From: DATARH01 sp036268425
Lineage (GTDB): Bacteria > Pseudomonadota > Alphaproteobacteria > ATCC43930 > CGMCC-115725
DNA: 64,000 nucleotides
Reading direction: 5' to 3'
NCBI GenBank assembly: GCA_036268425.1
Contig: DATAUE010000179.1
Location: 124,001 to 188,000, forward strand
Below, piece by piece: positions 1 through 8,967 of this stretch. The position numbers and the translations under genes were made by a program. The notes under the pieces are model-generated. The model was not told the DNA's origin. It did no database searches and was given only the letters and a program-made list of their open reading frames with translations. The stretch's first letter is position 1, and the number at the start of each line of letters is the position of its first letter.

Positions 1-3000
1 GGTGCGACGGTCGGCACGCGGGCGAGCCTTTCAGCCGGCGGTACCGTCTCCGTGCTCGCCGACCAGACGTCGAATATCCGCGCCGAGGGGCTCAATTTCG
101 GCTTTGGCGCGGTCAGCGTCGGGGCGGTCATCACCGATGTGACGGTGCAAGGCAATGTCGGCGCTTTGATCGGCTCCGATGTCGAGATGGGCGCGCTGCA
201 GGATCGCATCGGTGGCCTGACGGTCAAGGCGACCGGCGACAATATCGAGGACGCGACGACCGAGGCGACCGGCGGCGGTATCCTGTTCGGCGCCACGGTC
301 AACGGTGCCACGGCCAGCGTCACGCCGAGGATTACCGCCGGGCTGGTCGGCGGCGACACGGTCGATGCCGTGGGTGCCGTAACGATAGCGGCGGCCGCAA
401 GCGGCGATGCCACGGCCGACGCGGAGGGCGTCGCGATTGGCGGCCTCGGCTCGATCGGCGCGTCGGAGGCGACGGCAACACTGGCGCCGGTTGCCACGGC
501 GGTGGTCGGTTCGCAGGTCGCGATCGATACGCTGGGCACGGTCACTGTGTCGGCCGCGCAGTCGGTCGATGGTGGGCAGCATCAGGTGGTCGCCACCGCG
601 ACCGCGTCGGGCGGCAGCATCGGCATCTCGGGCGATGGCGGTGAGGCAACGGCGACCTCTTCGGGTCAGGCGGTCGCGCGTATTCTCGGCAGTACCAGCA
701 TCGACGCAAAAGGTGCGGTCGCAGTATTAGCGAGCGCCGGCAACAAGGCGATCGCCTCGGCGACCGGCGACAATATCGGTGGCCTCGCGGCGTTCGGCGG
801 CATGCACGCCGAGGCGGACGATGACGGCGTCGCTTCCGCGACGATGGATCCCGGGATCACCGTCACCGCATTATCGCTGACGGTCAGCGCGGCGGCGGCG
901 GATTACGGCAATGCCTTCACCAGCGCCAGCGGTGGTGGGTTGATTGCCACCAATGGCAGCGCGCCCGACGGCGCCGGGTCGTTTGTGAATCTGTCGCCGA
1001 CCGTCACGGCGTTGATCGGCGCCGGCGATACCGTGACTGTCGAAGGCAATGTGCGGGTGCAGGCGGTCGATCTGCCGGAAGGTGACGCCCGAGGCGAAGG
1101 CACCGGGGTTGGCGGCGTCGATGTCGGCACCTCGAACGCGACCATCACGATTACACCGGAGGTGATGGCGGCGATCAACGCGTCGGCCAAGGTTGCCGCG
1201 ATGGGAACGGTTGATGTGCTGGCGCAGGAGCGCGGCCTTAACGGAACGCCAAACGGCAATTTCAATGCGGCTACCGCGGTCAATACCGGCAACTCGACGA
1301 TTTCGTTCCCCGCCAATACCGGCCTCGAGACCGGAGACCAGGTGACCTACCAGACGAATGGCGGCACCGCTATCAGCGGACTGGTCAACGGCAAGACGTA
1401 CAGCGTCATTGCCGCGTCGCCGACCACCGTGCAACTCGGCCAGTCGTTCGACGCCGCAAAGGTCAACAGCGACACCGAAACAATCACGTTCGCGGTGCCG
1501 CACGACTTCCAGAACGGCGATCGGGTCGTTTATTCCTCCAATGGCGGACCGGCGATCGGCGGCCTCGTCAATGGCGGCACCTATTTCGTCCGTGTTATCA
1601 ATCCGTTCACGATCAAACTCGCCGCGACCAAGGCGCAGGCGTTGCAGCCTGACCAGGTGTTTACCGCCGCGAACGTCAACGGCGCGACCAGCACAATCAC
1701 GCTGAACGCCAACGGCTTCACCAATGGCGAAGCGGTGACCTACCGCACCACCGGAACGGCGATCGGCGGTCTTGTCAACGGCAACACCTATTACGTCATT
1801 CGGATCGACGCCAACCACTTCCGTCTGGCAGCGGCGCCGAACGGGGCGGCGCTGGCATTGCATCCGGCCGGCGCGAGCGGCAATCAGGAAATCGGCTTCG
1901 AAGGCGCCGATCTCGACGCCAGCGGGGTCAACGGTGTGCAGAACATCGTCTACGCCTTGACCTCGCCCGGCAGCGGCACGCAGCGGCTGGTCGGCGTCGG
2001 CGGCCTCGTCTCATCGTTGCAGGGTTACACGGTCGACGGTGTCATCTCAGGCGTTGCCGACGGGTCGAGCGGCTCGTTCATCGGTGGCGGCGACGGCACC
2101 GAGGTCGACATAACCATCACCGCCTCCGTCAAGGCGTCGATCGGCGCCAGTGCCAATGTGACGGCAGCGCGCGACGTTAATGTCGGGACGCAATTCGCGG
2201 TGCAGACCGACCAGCAGTCAGGGTCGAGCGCCTTCGGATTGTTCGGCTCGGACGGCAGCACGGAAGCACACGCGGCGGTGACGCTCACCAACCTGGCGTC
2301 GATCGGCAACAGCGCAACGGTCAAGGCCGGCGGCGATGTGTCGGTCACAGCCGCTGCCACCTTTGTCGATAACGGCGAAAGCACGTCGAGCGGCGGCAGC
2401 ATTTTTGGCGCCGGTTCCGACGCGACGACGACCGTCGTGATCAATCAGAGCACCCAGGCGACCATCGGCACCAATGCTGTGGTCAATGCCGGTGACACGA
2501 TCGCGTTCGATGCAACATCCTCGTATCAGAGCCAGCTTTCAGCGACATCGCATGGCGGCGCTGGCGGCGGTGCTGCGGCGTCGTCCACGGTGCTCTACAT
2601 CCTTGGCAATTTGCTGCAGCAAAAGCTCGCCCCGACGACAGTCACGATCGGCAGCGGCACCAGCCTGAATGCCGGACATTCGGTCAATCTGACTGCCGAC
2701 GTCACAAAGATTCATGCGACGACGATCGGCAAGGCGACAGCCGTTGCCGGCTTGGGCTCGCATGCTGGTGTCGACTCGGAAACCGATATTCTGTCGCTGG
2801 CACAAGTCACCGTGGCGAACAACGCGACGATTACCGCGCCCACCGCGATCTCGATCCAGGCTCTGCAAACCGGCATTGCGACGGCCCAGAGCGTCGATGC
2901 GGAATCGACCGCGCTGTTCCCCTCAACCGACGGGACCGATGGCGACATCAACCTGATCTCATCGATCATCAATGTCGGCAAAGGCGCGTTCCTGACCACG

Positions 3001-4890
3001 CACAATCTCGACCTTAAGGCGAATGTGGTGGTGCAGAGCTATCCGCTGGAAAACGGGAACGTCGATTTCAACTTCGATTTCAACTGGCAGCGGCACATCA
3101 CGTTCAACGGCACAGCCGTGATCCTGTCCGGTCCAGACCCGGAACTGGTCGTCAACCGCAGCGGCAAGATCGTCGACAATACCGGCATCTCCGTCACGCC
3201 GCAGGGTGTCGTCCAGAACATTGCCAATCACGGTACCGGCACGATCACCTTCGAGACCAACCGCTTGGTTTACCAAGTCGTGCAGCAGGTTCCCGGTATT
3301 GTCATGCCGTCGCTGATCGACGGTTCGCAGGGCGGTGTCGATTTCGTCGATACCTTCGGCAAGGTGACCATCGCCAACTACTCGCCGGCCACGCTGACCT
3401 TGAACGGCATCGATCCGGTCAACCGCGACAACAACGCCAAGGTCACGCTGATCGCCGACCTGACGCCGATCGACTTTGTCGTCCATCATAGCTTCCAGCC
3501 GACCGCGATCTCGATCGGCAATCTGTGGAGCGCGGTGTCGCCCGATCTGGTCGTTGCCGGAGTCATCAACAACCCGATCGGCGACACGTCGTTGGTGCTG
3601 GCCGGCGGCTCGTTGCGCGAAGGTGCCGGCGGTCTGATCCGCAGCGCCTCGCTCGAGGTGACGGCCGCGAAAGCCATCGGCGCGGCGGCAGGCGTCCTGG
3701 CTGTCGAGATGGTTCAGAGCGGCGGCATTTCGGCGATGCTGACGCTTAAAGCCGGTGGCAACATCAATGTCGATCTGGGCGGCGACCAGCGCGACCTGTT
3801 CGGCTTTGCGCTGACGATCACCAGCAGCATCACGGCCGGCGGCAACATCAACCTGCAGCTTGAGCAGGGTCTCGCGCAACTGGTGCCGTCAGGCCCGGCC
3901 TATAAGGTGGCGGTCGTGCAGGAGGCGCCGCCGAACGGCCCGCAAACCACGACGACCGTCATCAACCACTTCCATATCGACTCGGGGCCGCCAGTCACTT
4001 TGCCGACCGGCATCTTCGGCACCGGCTCGACCCCGGTGGTGACGGATTACGATTACACAGCGCTGACGGCTGGCGGCAGCATCAACATTACCGATCCCGG
4101 CCCGGCGATTTCAGTTACGGCGACCACCAACTTGACCGGCAACGGCACCGTGAGCGTCAACGTCTCCGGCGACATCAACATCACGGAAGCCACTGGCGAT
4201 TTGACGGTCGGCACGATCCATTCGACCGGCGGCAACGTTACCCTGGCCGCCACCGATGGCTCGATCATCGATCAAGGGCCGCCAAACGGGCCGGTGCACG
4301 TCATTGGTCAGAACATTTCCCTGCAGGCGGCAGCAGGCGGGATCGGCAGCAGCGCCAACCCGCTGCTGGTGATGCTGGTCGGCGGCGCGGGGATGCTGAC
4401 GGCAAATGCCGCCGACGGGATTTTCATTTCCGAGACGGCAGGCGATCTGCGGCTAGGTGCGGTTGTCTCGACCACCTCGGACGTCGCGCTGGCAACGCGC
4501 AACGGCTCGATCCTCGACGCGACCAGCCACACCAAGACCAACGTCACCGGCAACACGGTGTCGCTGTCGGCCGCCAATGGCAGCATCGGCACATCGCTCG
4601 ACCACCTGACCGCGGCGTCCTACACCGGCCCCGGCGGCATCATGGCGATGGCCGATAACGGCGTCTTCCTTGACGATCCGCCGGCACTGCACAAGCTGGG
4701 TCTGACGTCCGGCACCCGCTGGGTCTATGACGACGCGTCCGGCACCTTTGTGACACAGCATGACGGCGACAATGCACCGGCAGCGCTCAGCGAAGCCGGG
4801 GCGGATTGGGACCTTGATAGCGTGCCTGCACCGTTGGCGTCTTCGGCGCTCACCGGCGCCACCGTCGACTGGTCGCACGCCGGCGCGTAA
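1..4890 (+). CDS. Giant repetitive beta-helix surface protein (3' part)
   Basis: The reading frame is open from the first base of the window, so the N-terminus lies to the left; about 1,629 residues are visible. The protein is Ala/Gly/Thr/Val-rich and almost free of Cys. It is built from degenerate beta-strand repeats of the form AxVxAxIGxxAxVxAxGxVxV, as in parallel beta-helix adhesins of the filamentous-haemagglutinin type. Three longer repeats, each containing GLVNG-x-TY, sit at about bases 1261-1899. The last 250 residues carry FHA-like GGNVTLAATDGSI-type repeats and end in plain sequence (SALTGATVDWSHAGA). I see no autotransporter beta-barrel, sortase motif or obvious type I signal, so export must rely on something else. 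The gene ends 11 bases before the next one and is followed by an export-type operon that may serve it. The family assignment rests on repeat pattern only; the exact subfamily (for example LEPR-XLL type) needs the missing N-terminus. Confidence 0.8.
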   Translation, partial: GATVGTRASLSAGGTVSVLADQTSNIRAEGLNFGFGAVSVGAVITDVTVQGNVGALIGSDVEMGALQDRIGGLTVKATGDNIEDATTEATGGGILFGATVNGATASVTPRITAGLVGGDTVDAVGAVTIAAAASGDATADAEGVAIGGLGSIGASEATATLAPVATAVVGSQVAIDTLGTVTVSAAQSVDGGQHQVVATATASGGSIGISGDGGEATATSSGQAVARILGSTSIDAKGAVAVLASAGNKAIASATGDNIGGLAAFGGMHAEADDDGVASATMDPGITVTALSLTVSAAAADYGNAFTSASGGGLIATNGSAPDGAGSFVNLSPTVTALIGAGDTVTVEGNVRVQAVDLPEGDARGEGTGVGGVDVGTSNATITITPEVMAAINASAKVAAMGTVDVLAQERGLNGTPNGNFNAATAVNTGNSTISFPANTGLETGDQVTYQTNGGTAISGLVNGKTYSVIAASPTTVQLGQSFDAAKVNSDTETITFAVPHDFQNGDRVVYSSNGGPAIGGLVNGGTYFVRVINPFTIKLAATKAQALQPDQVFTAANVNGATSTITLNANGFTNGEAVTYRTTGTAIGGLVNGNTYYVIRIDANHFRLAAAPNGAALALHPAGASGNQEIGFEGADLDASGVNGVQNIVYALTSPGSGTQRLVGVGGLVSSLQGYTVDGVISGVADGSSGSFIGGGDGTEVDITITASVKASIGASANVTAARDVNVGTQFAVQTDQQSGSSAFGLFGSDGSTEAHAAVTLTNLASIGNSATVKAGGDVSVTAAATFVDNGESTSSGGSIFGAGSDATTTVVINQSTQATIGTNAVVNAGDTIAFDATSSYQSQLSATSHGGAGGGAAASSTVLYILGNLLQQKLAPTTVTIGSGTSLNAGHSVNLTADVTKIHATTIGKATAVAGLGSHAGVDSETDILSLAQVTVANNATITAPTAISIQALQTGIATAQSVDAESTALFPSTDGTDGDINLISSIINVGKGAFLTTHNLDLKANVVVQSYPLENGNVDFNFDFNWQRHITFNGTAVILSGPDPELVVNRSGKIVDNTGISVTPQGVVQNIANHGTGTITFETNRLVYQVVQQVPGIVMPSLIDGSQGGVDFVDTFGKVTIANYSPATLTLNGIDPVNRDNNAKVTLIADLTPIDFVVHHSFQPTAISIGNLWSAVSPDLVVAGVINNPIGDTSLVLAGGSLREGAGGLIRSASLEVTAAKAIGAAAGVLAVEMVQSGGISAMLTLKAGGNINVDLGGDQRDLFGFALTITSSITAGGNINLQLEQGLAQLVPSGPAYKVAVVQEAPPNGPQTTTTVINHFHIDSGPPVTLPTGIFGTGSTPVVTDYDYTALTAGGSINITDPGPAISVTATTNLTGNGTVSVNVSGDINITEATGDLTVGTIHSTGGNVTLAATDGSIIDQGPPNGPVHVIGQNISLQAAAGGIGSSANPLLVMLVGGAGMLTANAADGIFISETAGDLRLGAVVSTTSDVALATRNGSILDATSHTKTNVTGNTVSLSAANGSIGTSLDHLTAASYTGPGGIMAMADNGVFLDDPPALHKLGLTSGTRWVYDDASGTFVTQHDGDNAPAALSEAGADWDLDSVPAPLASSALTGATVDWSHAGA
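1261..1899 (+). repeat. Three tandem ~65-80-residue repeats inside the giant surface protein
   Basis: Three consecutive coding repeats share the pattern (F/V)xAAxVN, TITF-like strand, NGxxVTY, AIGGLVNG, TYYV, then a hydrophobic strand such as FTIKLA. Copies begin at about 1261, 1444 and 1654. They are diverged at the DNA level, so they are old domain duplications rather than recent slippage. They interrupt the otherwise uniform beta-helix pattern and probably form separate small beta domains. Confidence 0.65.
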
Positions 4891-4901
4891 GGACCGCAGC
4901 C

Positions 4902-6806
4902 GTGCCGCAGGATGGGTCGACCATGAGTTCAGTAGAGCCGGATGTCGCTATGCCGCGCGGCGGCGACGCGAAGGTCGCCGTTCTTGAGCAGGTGCTGTGG
5001 CGCCAGCTGACTGATGTCGCGGAATTTCCCGCGTTTCTCGGCGCCTGGCTGGCATTGCTATGCCGCCGCACGGCAGGCACCGAGCGCGGGGTCGTCGTGA
5101 TGGCGCGCGACGGCTCCTTCGCGCCGGCCGCGATGTGGCCGGAGGCCGGCGGGTCGGCGGCGGCAACCGACCCCAGCGCGACGTTGGCCGCGGCGGTCGA
5201 AAATGCCTTGGTGAGCCGCCGGGGAACCGTGCGGCTTGAGCCGTCGGTTGTGGCAACCGCGCCGCGCCGGGCCGCGATCGCCACCCCGATCATCCTTGAT
5301 GACATGCTCTGCGGTGCGGTCGGGGTCGAGTTGCAGGGGGCGGACGAGGGCCGCCTGCGCGAAATCATGCGGCAGTTGCAGTGGGGCGCCGGCTGGGTGC
5401 GCGAGCGGTTGCGGCAGCGCGACGCCGATAACGAGCGACGTTTGGGGACGCGCGGGCGGATCGCGCTCGACATCGTCGCCGCGGTCTCGGAAGACCCGGA
5501 AAGCGGCATGGCGGCGCGCCGCGCGGTCACCACGCTTGCAACCAAATTCGGCTGTACCCGCGTGTCGCTCGGCTGGCTGCGCCGCGGCGCGATCCGTATC
5601 GCCGCAATCTCGCACAGCGCCTATGTCGATCGCCGCATGACGGTGATCCGCCGGCTCGCCGCTTCGATGGAAGAGGCCATCGATCAGCAATCGCCGTTGT
5701 TGTTTCCGGCGGTCGAGGGGCAGGAATTCGCGCTGCATGCGCATCAGGAACTGGCCGGCGCGGAAGGCGGCACGGTGCTGACGGTGCCGGTGTTGCAGCA
5801 CGACCATTTTGTCGGCGCGCTGTTGTTCGAGCGGCCGGCGGACCAGCCATTCGACCAGGAAACCGTGCTCGCGCTCGATGCGATTTCGGCGGTGCTTGCG
5901 GCTGTCCTCGTCGAAAAACACCGCAACGACCGTTGGCTGATCGTCAAGGCCGGTGACGCCGTCGCCAATCAGCTGCGGCGCCTGCTGGGCCCGGCGCATT
6001 TCGGCCGTAAGGTCGCGATGATCGTCCTGTTGCTGTTGGTGGCGGCGGCGGTGTCAGTGACCGACGAATACGACGTCACCGCCGATGCGCGGCTCGAAGG
6101 CACGATCCAGCGCGCGATCGTCGTCTCGCTCGACGGCTACCTGCACGAGGCGCCGGCACGGGCCGGTGACATCGTGCACCAGGGAGATGTGCTCGCGTCG
6201 CTCGACGATCGCGACCTCGTTTTCGAGCGGCTGCGCTGGGTCGCCGAGCGGCAGCAGCGGGTGCAGGATTACGAGCGCGCGATGGGCACCCGCGACCGCG
6301 CCGCGACAAAGATCGCGCAAGCCCAGATCGAACAGACCGAGGCGCAGATTCACCTCGTTGATACCCAGTTGGAGCGGATGCGGCTTGTCGCGCCGTTCGA
6401 CGGTATCGTTGTGTCGGGCGATCACAGCCAGTCGATCGGCGCGTCGGTCAAGCGCGGCGATGTTCTGTTTGAGATAGCGCCGCTCGATCACTACCGGCTC
6501 AAGCTGGAAGTGGATGAATCCCGCCTCGCCGATCTTAAAATCGGCCAGCACGGGCGGCTGATCACAACCGCGCTGCCTTATGACGCCTTCCCCTTCACGG
6601 TGACCCGGATCACCCCGGTGACCGATGTTGTCGATGGCCGAACGGTGTTTCGGGTAGACGGAGAACTCGCGGAAAACTCGCCGGCGTTGCGGCCGGGGAT
6701 GAAGGGGCTGGCGAAGATTTCGGTGGATCGGCGGCGGGTCGTGTGGATCTGGACGCGCTCGCTGATCGACTACCTGCGCCTGTTCGCGTGGAACTGGTTC
6801 GCCTGA
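4902..6806 (+). CDS. GAF-domain / HlyD-type membrane fusion protein
   Basis: This 634-residue protein has a cytoplasmic sensor-like N-terminal half and a periplasmic adaptor half. Residues ~20-340 look like two GAF-type modules; the second (about 190-340) includes a segment TVPVLQHDHFVGALLFERP typical of GAF strands. One membrane helix lies at about 368-386. It is followed by a split biotinyl-lipoyl domain (VVSLDGYLHEAPARAGDIV, then a coiled-coil hairpin, then RLVAPFDGIVVSGD and the beta-barrel). The GTG start at 4902 has an AAGGA box 8 bases upstream. It follows the giant protein by 11 bases and precedes the M50 protein by 13. Adaptors of this family link inner-membrane transporters to outer-membrane channels; GAF modules bind small ligands or proteins. 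Joining them suggests export gated by a cytoplasmic signal, which is my inference. Confidence 0.8.
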   Translation: MPQDGSTMSSVEPDVAMPRGGDAKVAVLEQVLWRQLTDVAEFPAFLGAWLALLCRRTAGTERGVVVMARDGSFAPAAMWPEAGGSAAATDPSATLAAAVENALVSRRGTVRLEPSVVATAPRRAAIATPIILDDMLCGAVGVELQGADEGRLREIMRQLQWGAGWVRERLRQRDADNERRLGTRGRIALDIVAAVSEDPESGMAARRAVTTLATKFGCTRVSLGWLRRGAIRIAAISHSAYVDRRMTVIRRLAASMEEAIDQQSPLLFPAVEGQEFALHAHQELAGAEGGTVLTVPVLQHDHFVGALLFERPADQPFDQETVLALDAISAVLAAVLVEKHRNDRWLIVKAGDAVANQLRRLLGPAHFGRKVAMIVLLLLVAAAVSVTDEYDVTADARLEGTIQRAIVVSLDGYLHEAPARAGDIVHQGDVLASLDDRDLVFERLRWVAERQQRVQDYERAMGTRDRAATKIAQAQIEQTEAQIHLVDTQLERMRLVAPFDGIVVSGDHSQSIGASVKRGDVLFEIAPLDHYRLKLEVDESRLADLKIGQHGRLITTALPYDAFPFTVTRITPVTDVVDGRTVFRVDGELAENSPALRPGMKGLAKISVDRRRVVWIWTRSLIDYLRLFAWNWFA

Positions 6807-6819
6807 TCCGGAGATCATC

Positions 6820-8967
6820 GTGTCCGGCTCGCTGTTCAGTTCGTCCTGGTATCGCGTCGCCGAGCTTCGCCTGAAGCTGCGGCCGCATGTACGGCTGGAG
6901 CGGCATGTGCTGCGCGGGCGGCGCTGGTATGTCGTGCAGGATCGCCAGACCGGGCGGTTCTACCGCCTCTCGCCGGCGGCACATCTGGTGGTCTGCCTGA
7001 TGGACGGCCGGCGCTCGTTGGGCGCGATCTGGGAAATCGTCGCCCGTCGCTTTGGCAGCGCCCAGCCGACCCAAGACGAGACCATTCAGCTTCTGGCGCA
7101 GCTTTACCGCGCCGATTTGCTGATCGGGTCGGTCGAACCCGACGCGATCGAGCTGTTTCGGCGCGGCGCGCGCCAGGAGCAGCGCGAGCTGATGCTGCGC
7201 CTGCGCAACCCACTGGTGTTGCGCCTGCCGGTGTTCGACCCGGATAAATTCCTCAACCGGACGATCCGCTTTGTGCGGCCGGTTTTCAGCCCGCTCGGTT
7301 TCGCGCTGTGGCTTTTGCTGGTCGGTATCGGGATCGTGCTGGCGGTGCTGCACTGGTCGGAACTCAATGCCGATCTGGCTGACCGGCTGTTCAGCGCCAG
7401 CACCCTGGCATTGCTGTTTTTTGCCTACCCCGCGGTCAAGGCGCTGCACGAGCTTGGACATGCCTACGCCACCAAGGCCTGGGGTGGCGAGGTGCATGAA
7501 ATCGGCATTATGATGCTGGCACTGTTCCCGGTACCTTATGTCGACGCGACCGCGGCGTCCGGGTTTCCGGATAAATGGCGCCGCGCCCTGGTCGGCGCCG
7601 CCGGCATCATGGTCGAACTGGTGCTGGCGGTCATGGCGCTGATCGTGTGGATCGCCGCAGCGCCGGGGTTTGTGCGGGCGCTGGCGTTTTCGGTGATGCT
7701 GATCGGTGGCATCTCGACAGTGCTGTTCAACGGCAATCCGCTATTGCGCTTTGACGGCTATTACGTTTTGAGCGACGTGCTCGAAATCCCGAACCTCGCC
7801 GCGCGGGCATCGAATTATGTGCTGTACCTGCTACGCCGCTACGGCTTTGGCAGCGACGAGCCGGAAACATTCGCCGAAACCGGGCGCGAGCGGTTCTGGT
7901 TGCTGACTTATGCGGTCGCGTCGTTCTGCTATCGCATGACGATCACGCTGGGTCTGGCGCTGTTCTTTACGACCAAGTTTTTTTTCATCGGTGTGCTGCT
8001 TGCTTTATGGAGCGTCGGGAGTCTGATCGGCTGGCCGATTGCCAAAGGCATCCATTACCTGTTCCGGGCGCCGCGCCTGCGCCCGGTGCGGCGCCGCGCC
8101 CTGGCCGTTGCGACGCTGTTGGTCGCGCTGCCGGCGGCGTTGCTGCTGCTGGTGCCGCTGCCTTATGCGACCGTCGTGCAAGGCGTCGTGCAGGTGCCGG
8201 AACACGCTGTCGTGCGCGCCACGGCTGACGGCTTTGTCGCTCAAGTGCTGGCCGAGCCGGAGAGCCGAGTCACGATCGGCCAGAAACTGGTGGTGCTCGC
8301 CGATCCGCAGGCGGAGGCGTCGCTGACAGTTCTCGAAGCACAGCAGCGCGAATTTCAGGCGCGGCTCGAAGCCGTCGATCTCGGTGATCTGGTGCAGGCA
8401 AAGCTGCTGCGCGAGCAGATCAAGCGTATCGACGCCAGCGCCGCCCTCGCGCGGCGAAAGCTGGCGGATATGACGATCCGCAGCGCCAATACCGGAACGT
8501 TTGTGCTGATCGACGGCCCGCAACTGCCGGGACGCCTGGTGCATCGCGGCGATCTGCTCGGCTATGTCGTGAATGCGGCGGACCCGCAGGTCGAGGTTGC
8601 TGTCAGCCAGGCCGATATTGCTTTGATGCGCGACCGGTTGCAGTCGGTGGCAATGCGCTATGCGCATGACGTGGCGCATCCGATGCTGGCGCATGTCACC
8701 CGCGAGACGCCGGCGGCTCAACGTGAATTGCCAAGCGCGGCGCTGGGCATGCGCAGCGGCGGTGAAATCCTCGCCGATCCTAACGACCCGAGCGGTCGCT
8801 CGGCCTTTGAGCAGGTGTTTCTGATCGACGTCAGCCCGCTCGCGGGGCCGCCGCTGGCCGGTATCGGCGAGCGCGCCTTTGTGCGCTTTGAGCACGAGCC
8901 GGAGCCGCTCGCCGGCCGCCTGTTCCGCCGGGTGCGCCAGGTTTTCCTGAAATACCTCTATGTCTAG
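6820..8967 (+). CDS. PqqD-like / M50 site-2-type metalloprotease / lipoyl-domain fusion protein
   Basis: The 715-residue protein has three parts. Residues ~15-105 resemble a PqqD-type peptide-binding domain (RRWYVVQDRQTGRFYRLSP). Residues ~155-440 form a polytopic M50 zinc protease with HELGH at 210-214 and the third-ligand region NPLLRFDGYY at about 306-315. After another membrane helix (about 430-450) come a biotinyl-lipoyl/HlyD segment and a short coiled-coil region. The catalytic residues look intact. The GTG start at 6820 follows a CCGGAGA box, and the gene overlaps the SecA-like gene by 8 bases, indicating coupled translation. Similar M50-HlyD fusions occur beside dedicated exporters, where they may process or gate cargo in the membrane. 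Its substrate here is unknown; the neighbouring giant protein is the natural candidate. Confidence 0.82.
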   Translation: MSGSLFSSSWYRVAELRLKLRPHVRLERHVLRGRRWYVVQDRQTGRFYRLSPAAHLVVCLMDGRRSLGAIWEIVARRFGSAQPTQDETIQLLAQLYRADLLIGSVEPDAIELFRRGARQEQRELMLRLRNPLVLRLPVFDPDKFLNRTIRFVRPVFSPLGFALWLLLVGIGIVLAVLHWSELNADLADRLFSASTLALLFFAYPAVKALHELGHAYATKAWGGEVHEIGIMMLALFPVPYVDATAASGFPDKWRRALVGAAGIMVELVLAVMALIVWIAAAPGFVRALAFSVMLIGGISTVLFNGNPLLRFDGYYVLSDVLEIPNLAARASNYVLYLLRRYGFGSDEPETFAETGRERFWLLTYAVASFCYRMTITLGLALFFTTKFFFIGVLLALWSVGSLIGWPIAKGIHYLFRAPRLRPVRRRALAVATLLVALPAALLLLVPLPYATVVQGVVQVPEHAVVRATADGFVAQVLAEPESRVTIGQKLVVLADPQAEASLTVLEAQQREFQARLEAVDLGDLVQAKLLREQIKRIDASAALARRKLADMTIRSANTGTFVLIDGPQLPGRLVHRGDLLGYVVNAADPQVEVAVSQADIALMRDRLQSVAMRYAHDVAHPMLAHVTRETPAAQRELPSAALGMRSGGEILADPNDPSGRSAFEQVFLIDVSPLAGPPLAGIGERAFVRFEHEPEPLAGRLFRRVRQVFLKYLYV

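Noticed and set aside
871..1863. 330-codon open frame on the minus strand inside the giant surface-protein gene
   Set aside because: Its translation is Arg/Asp/His-rich without domains and mirrors the repeat codons of the plus strand; a typical antisense frame in GC-rich DNA.
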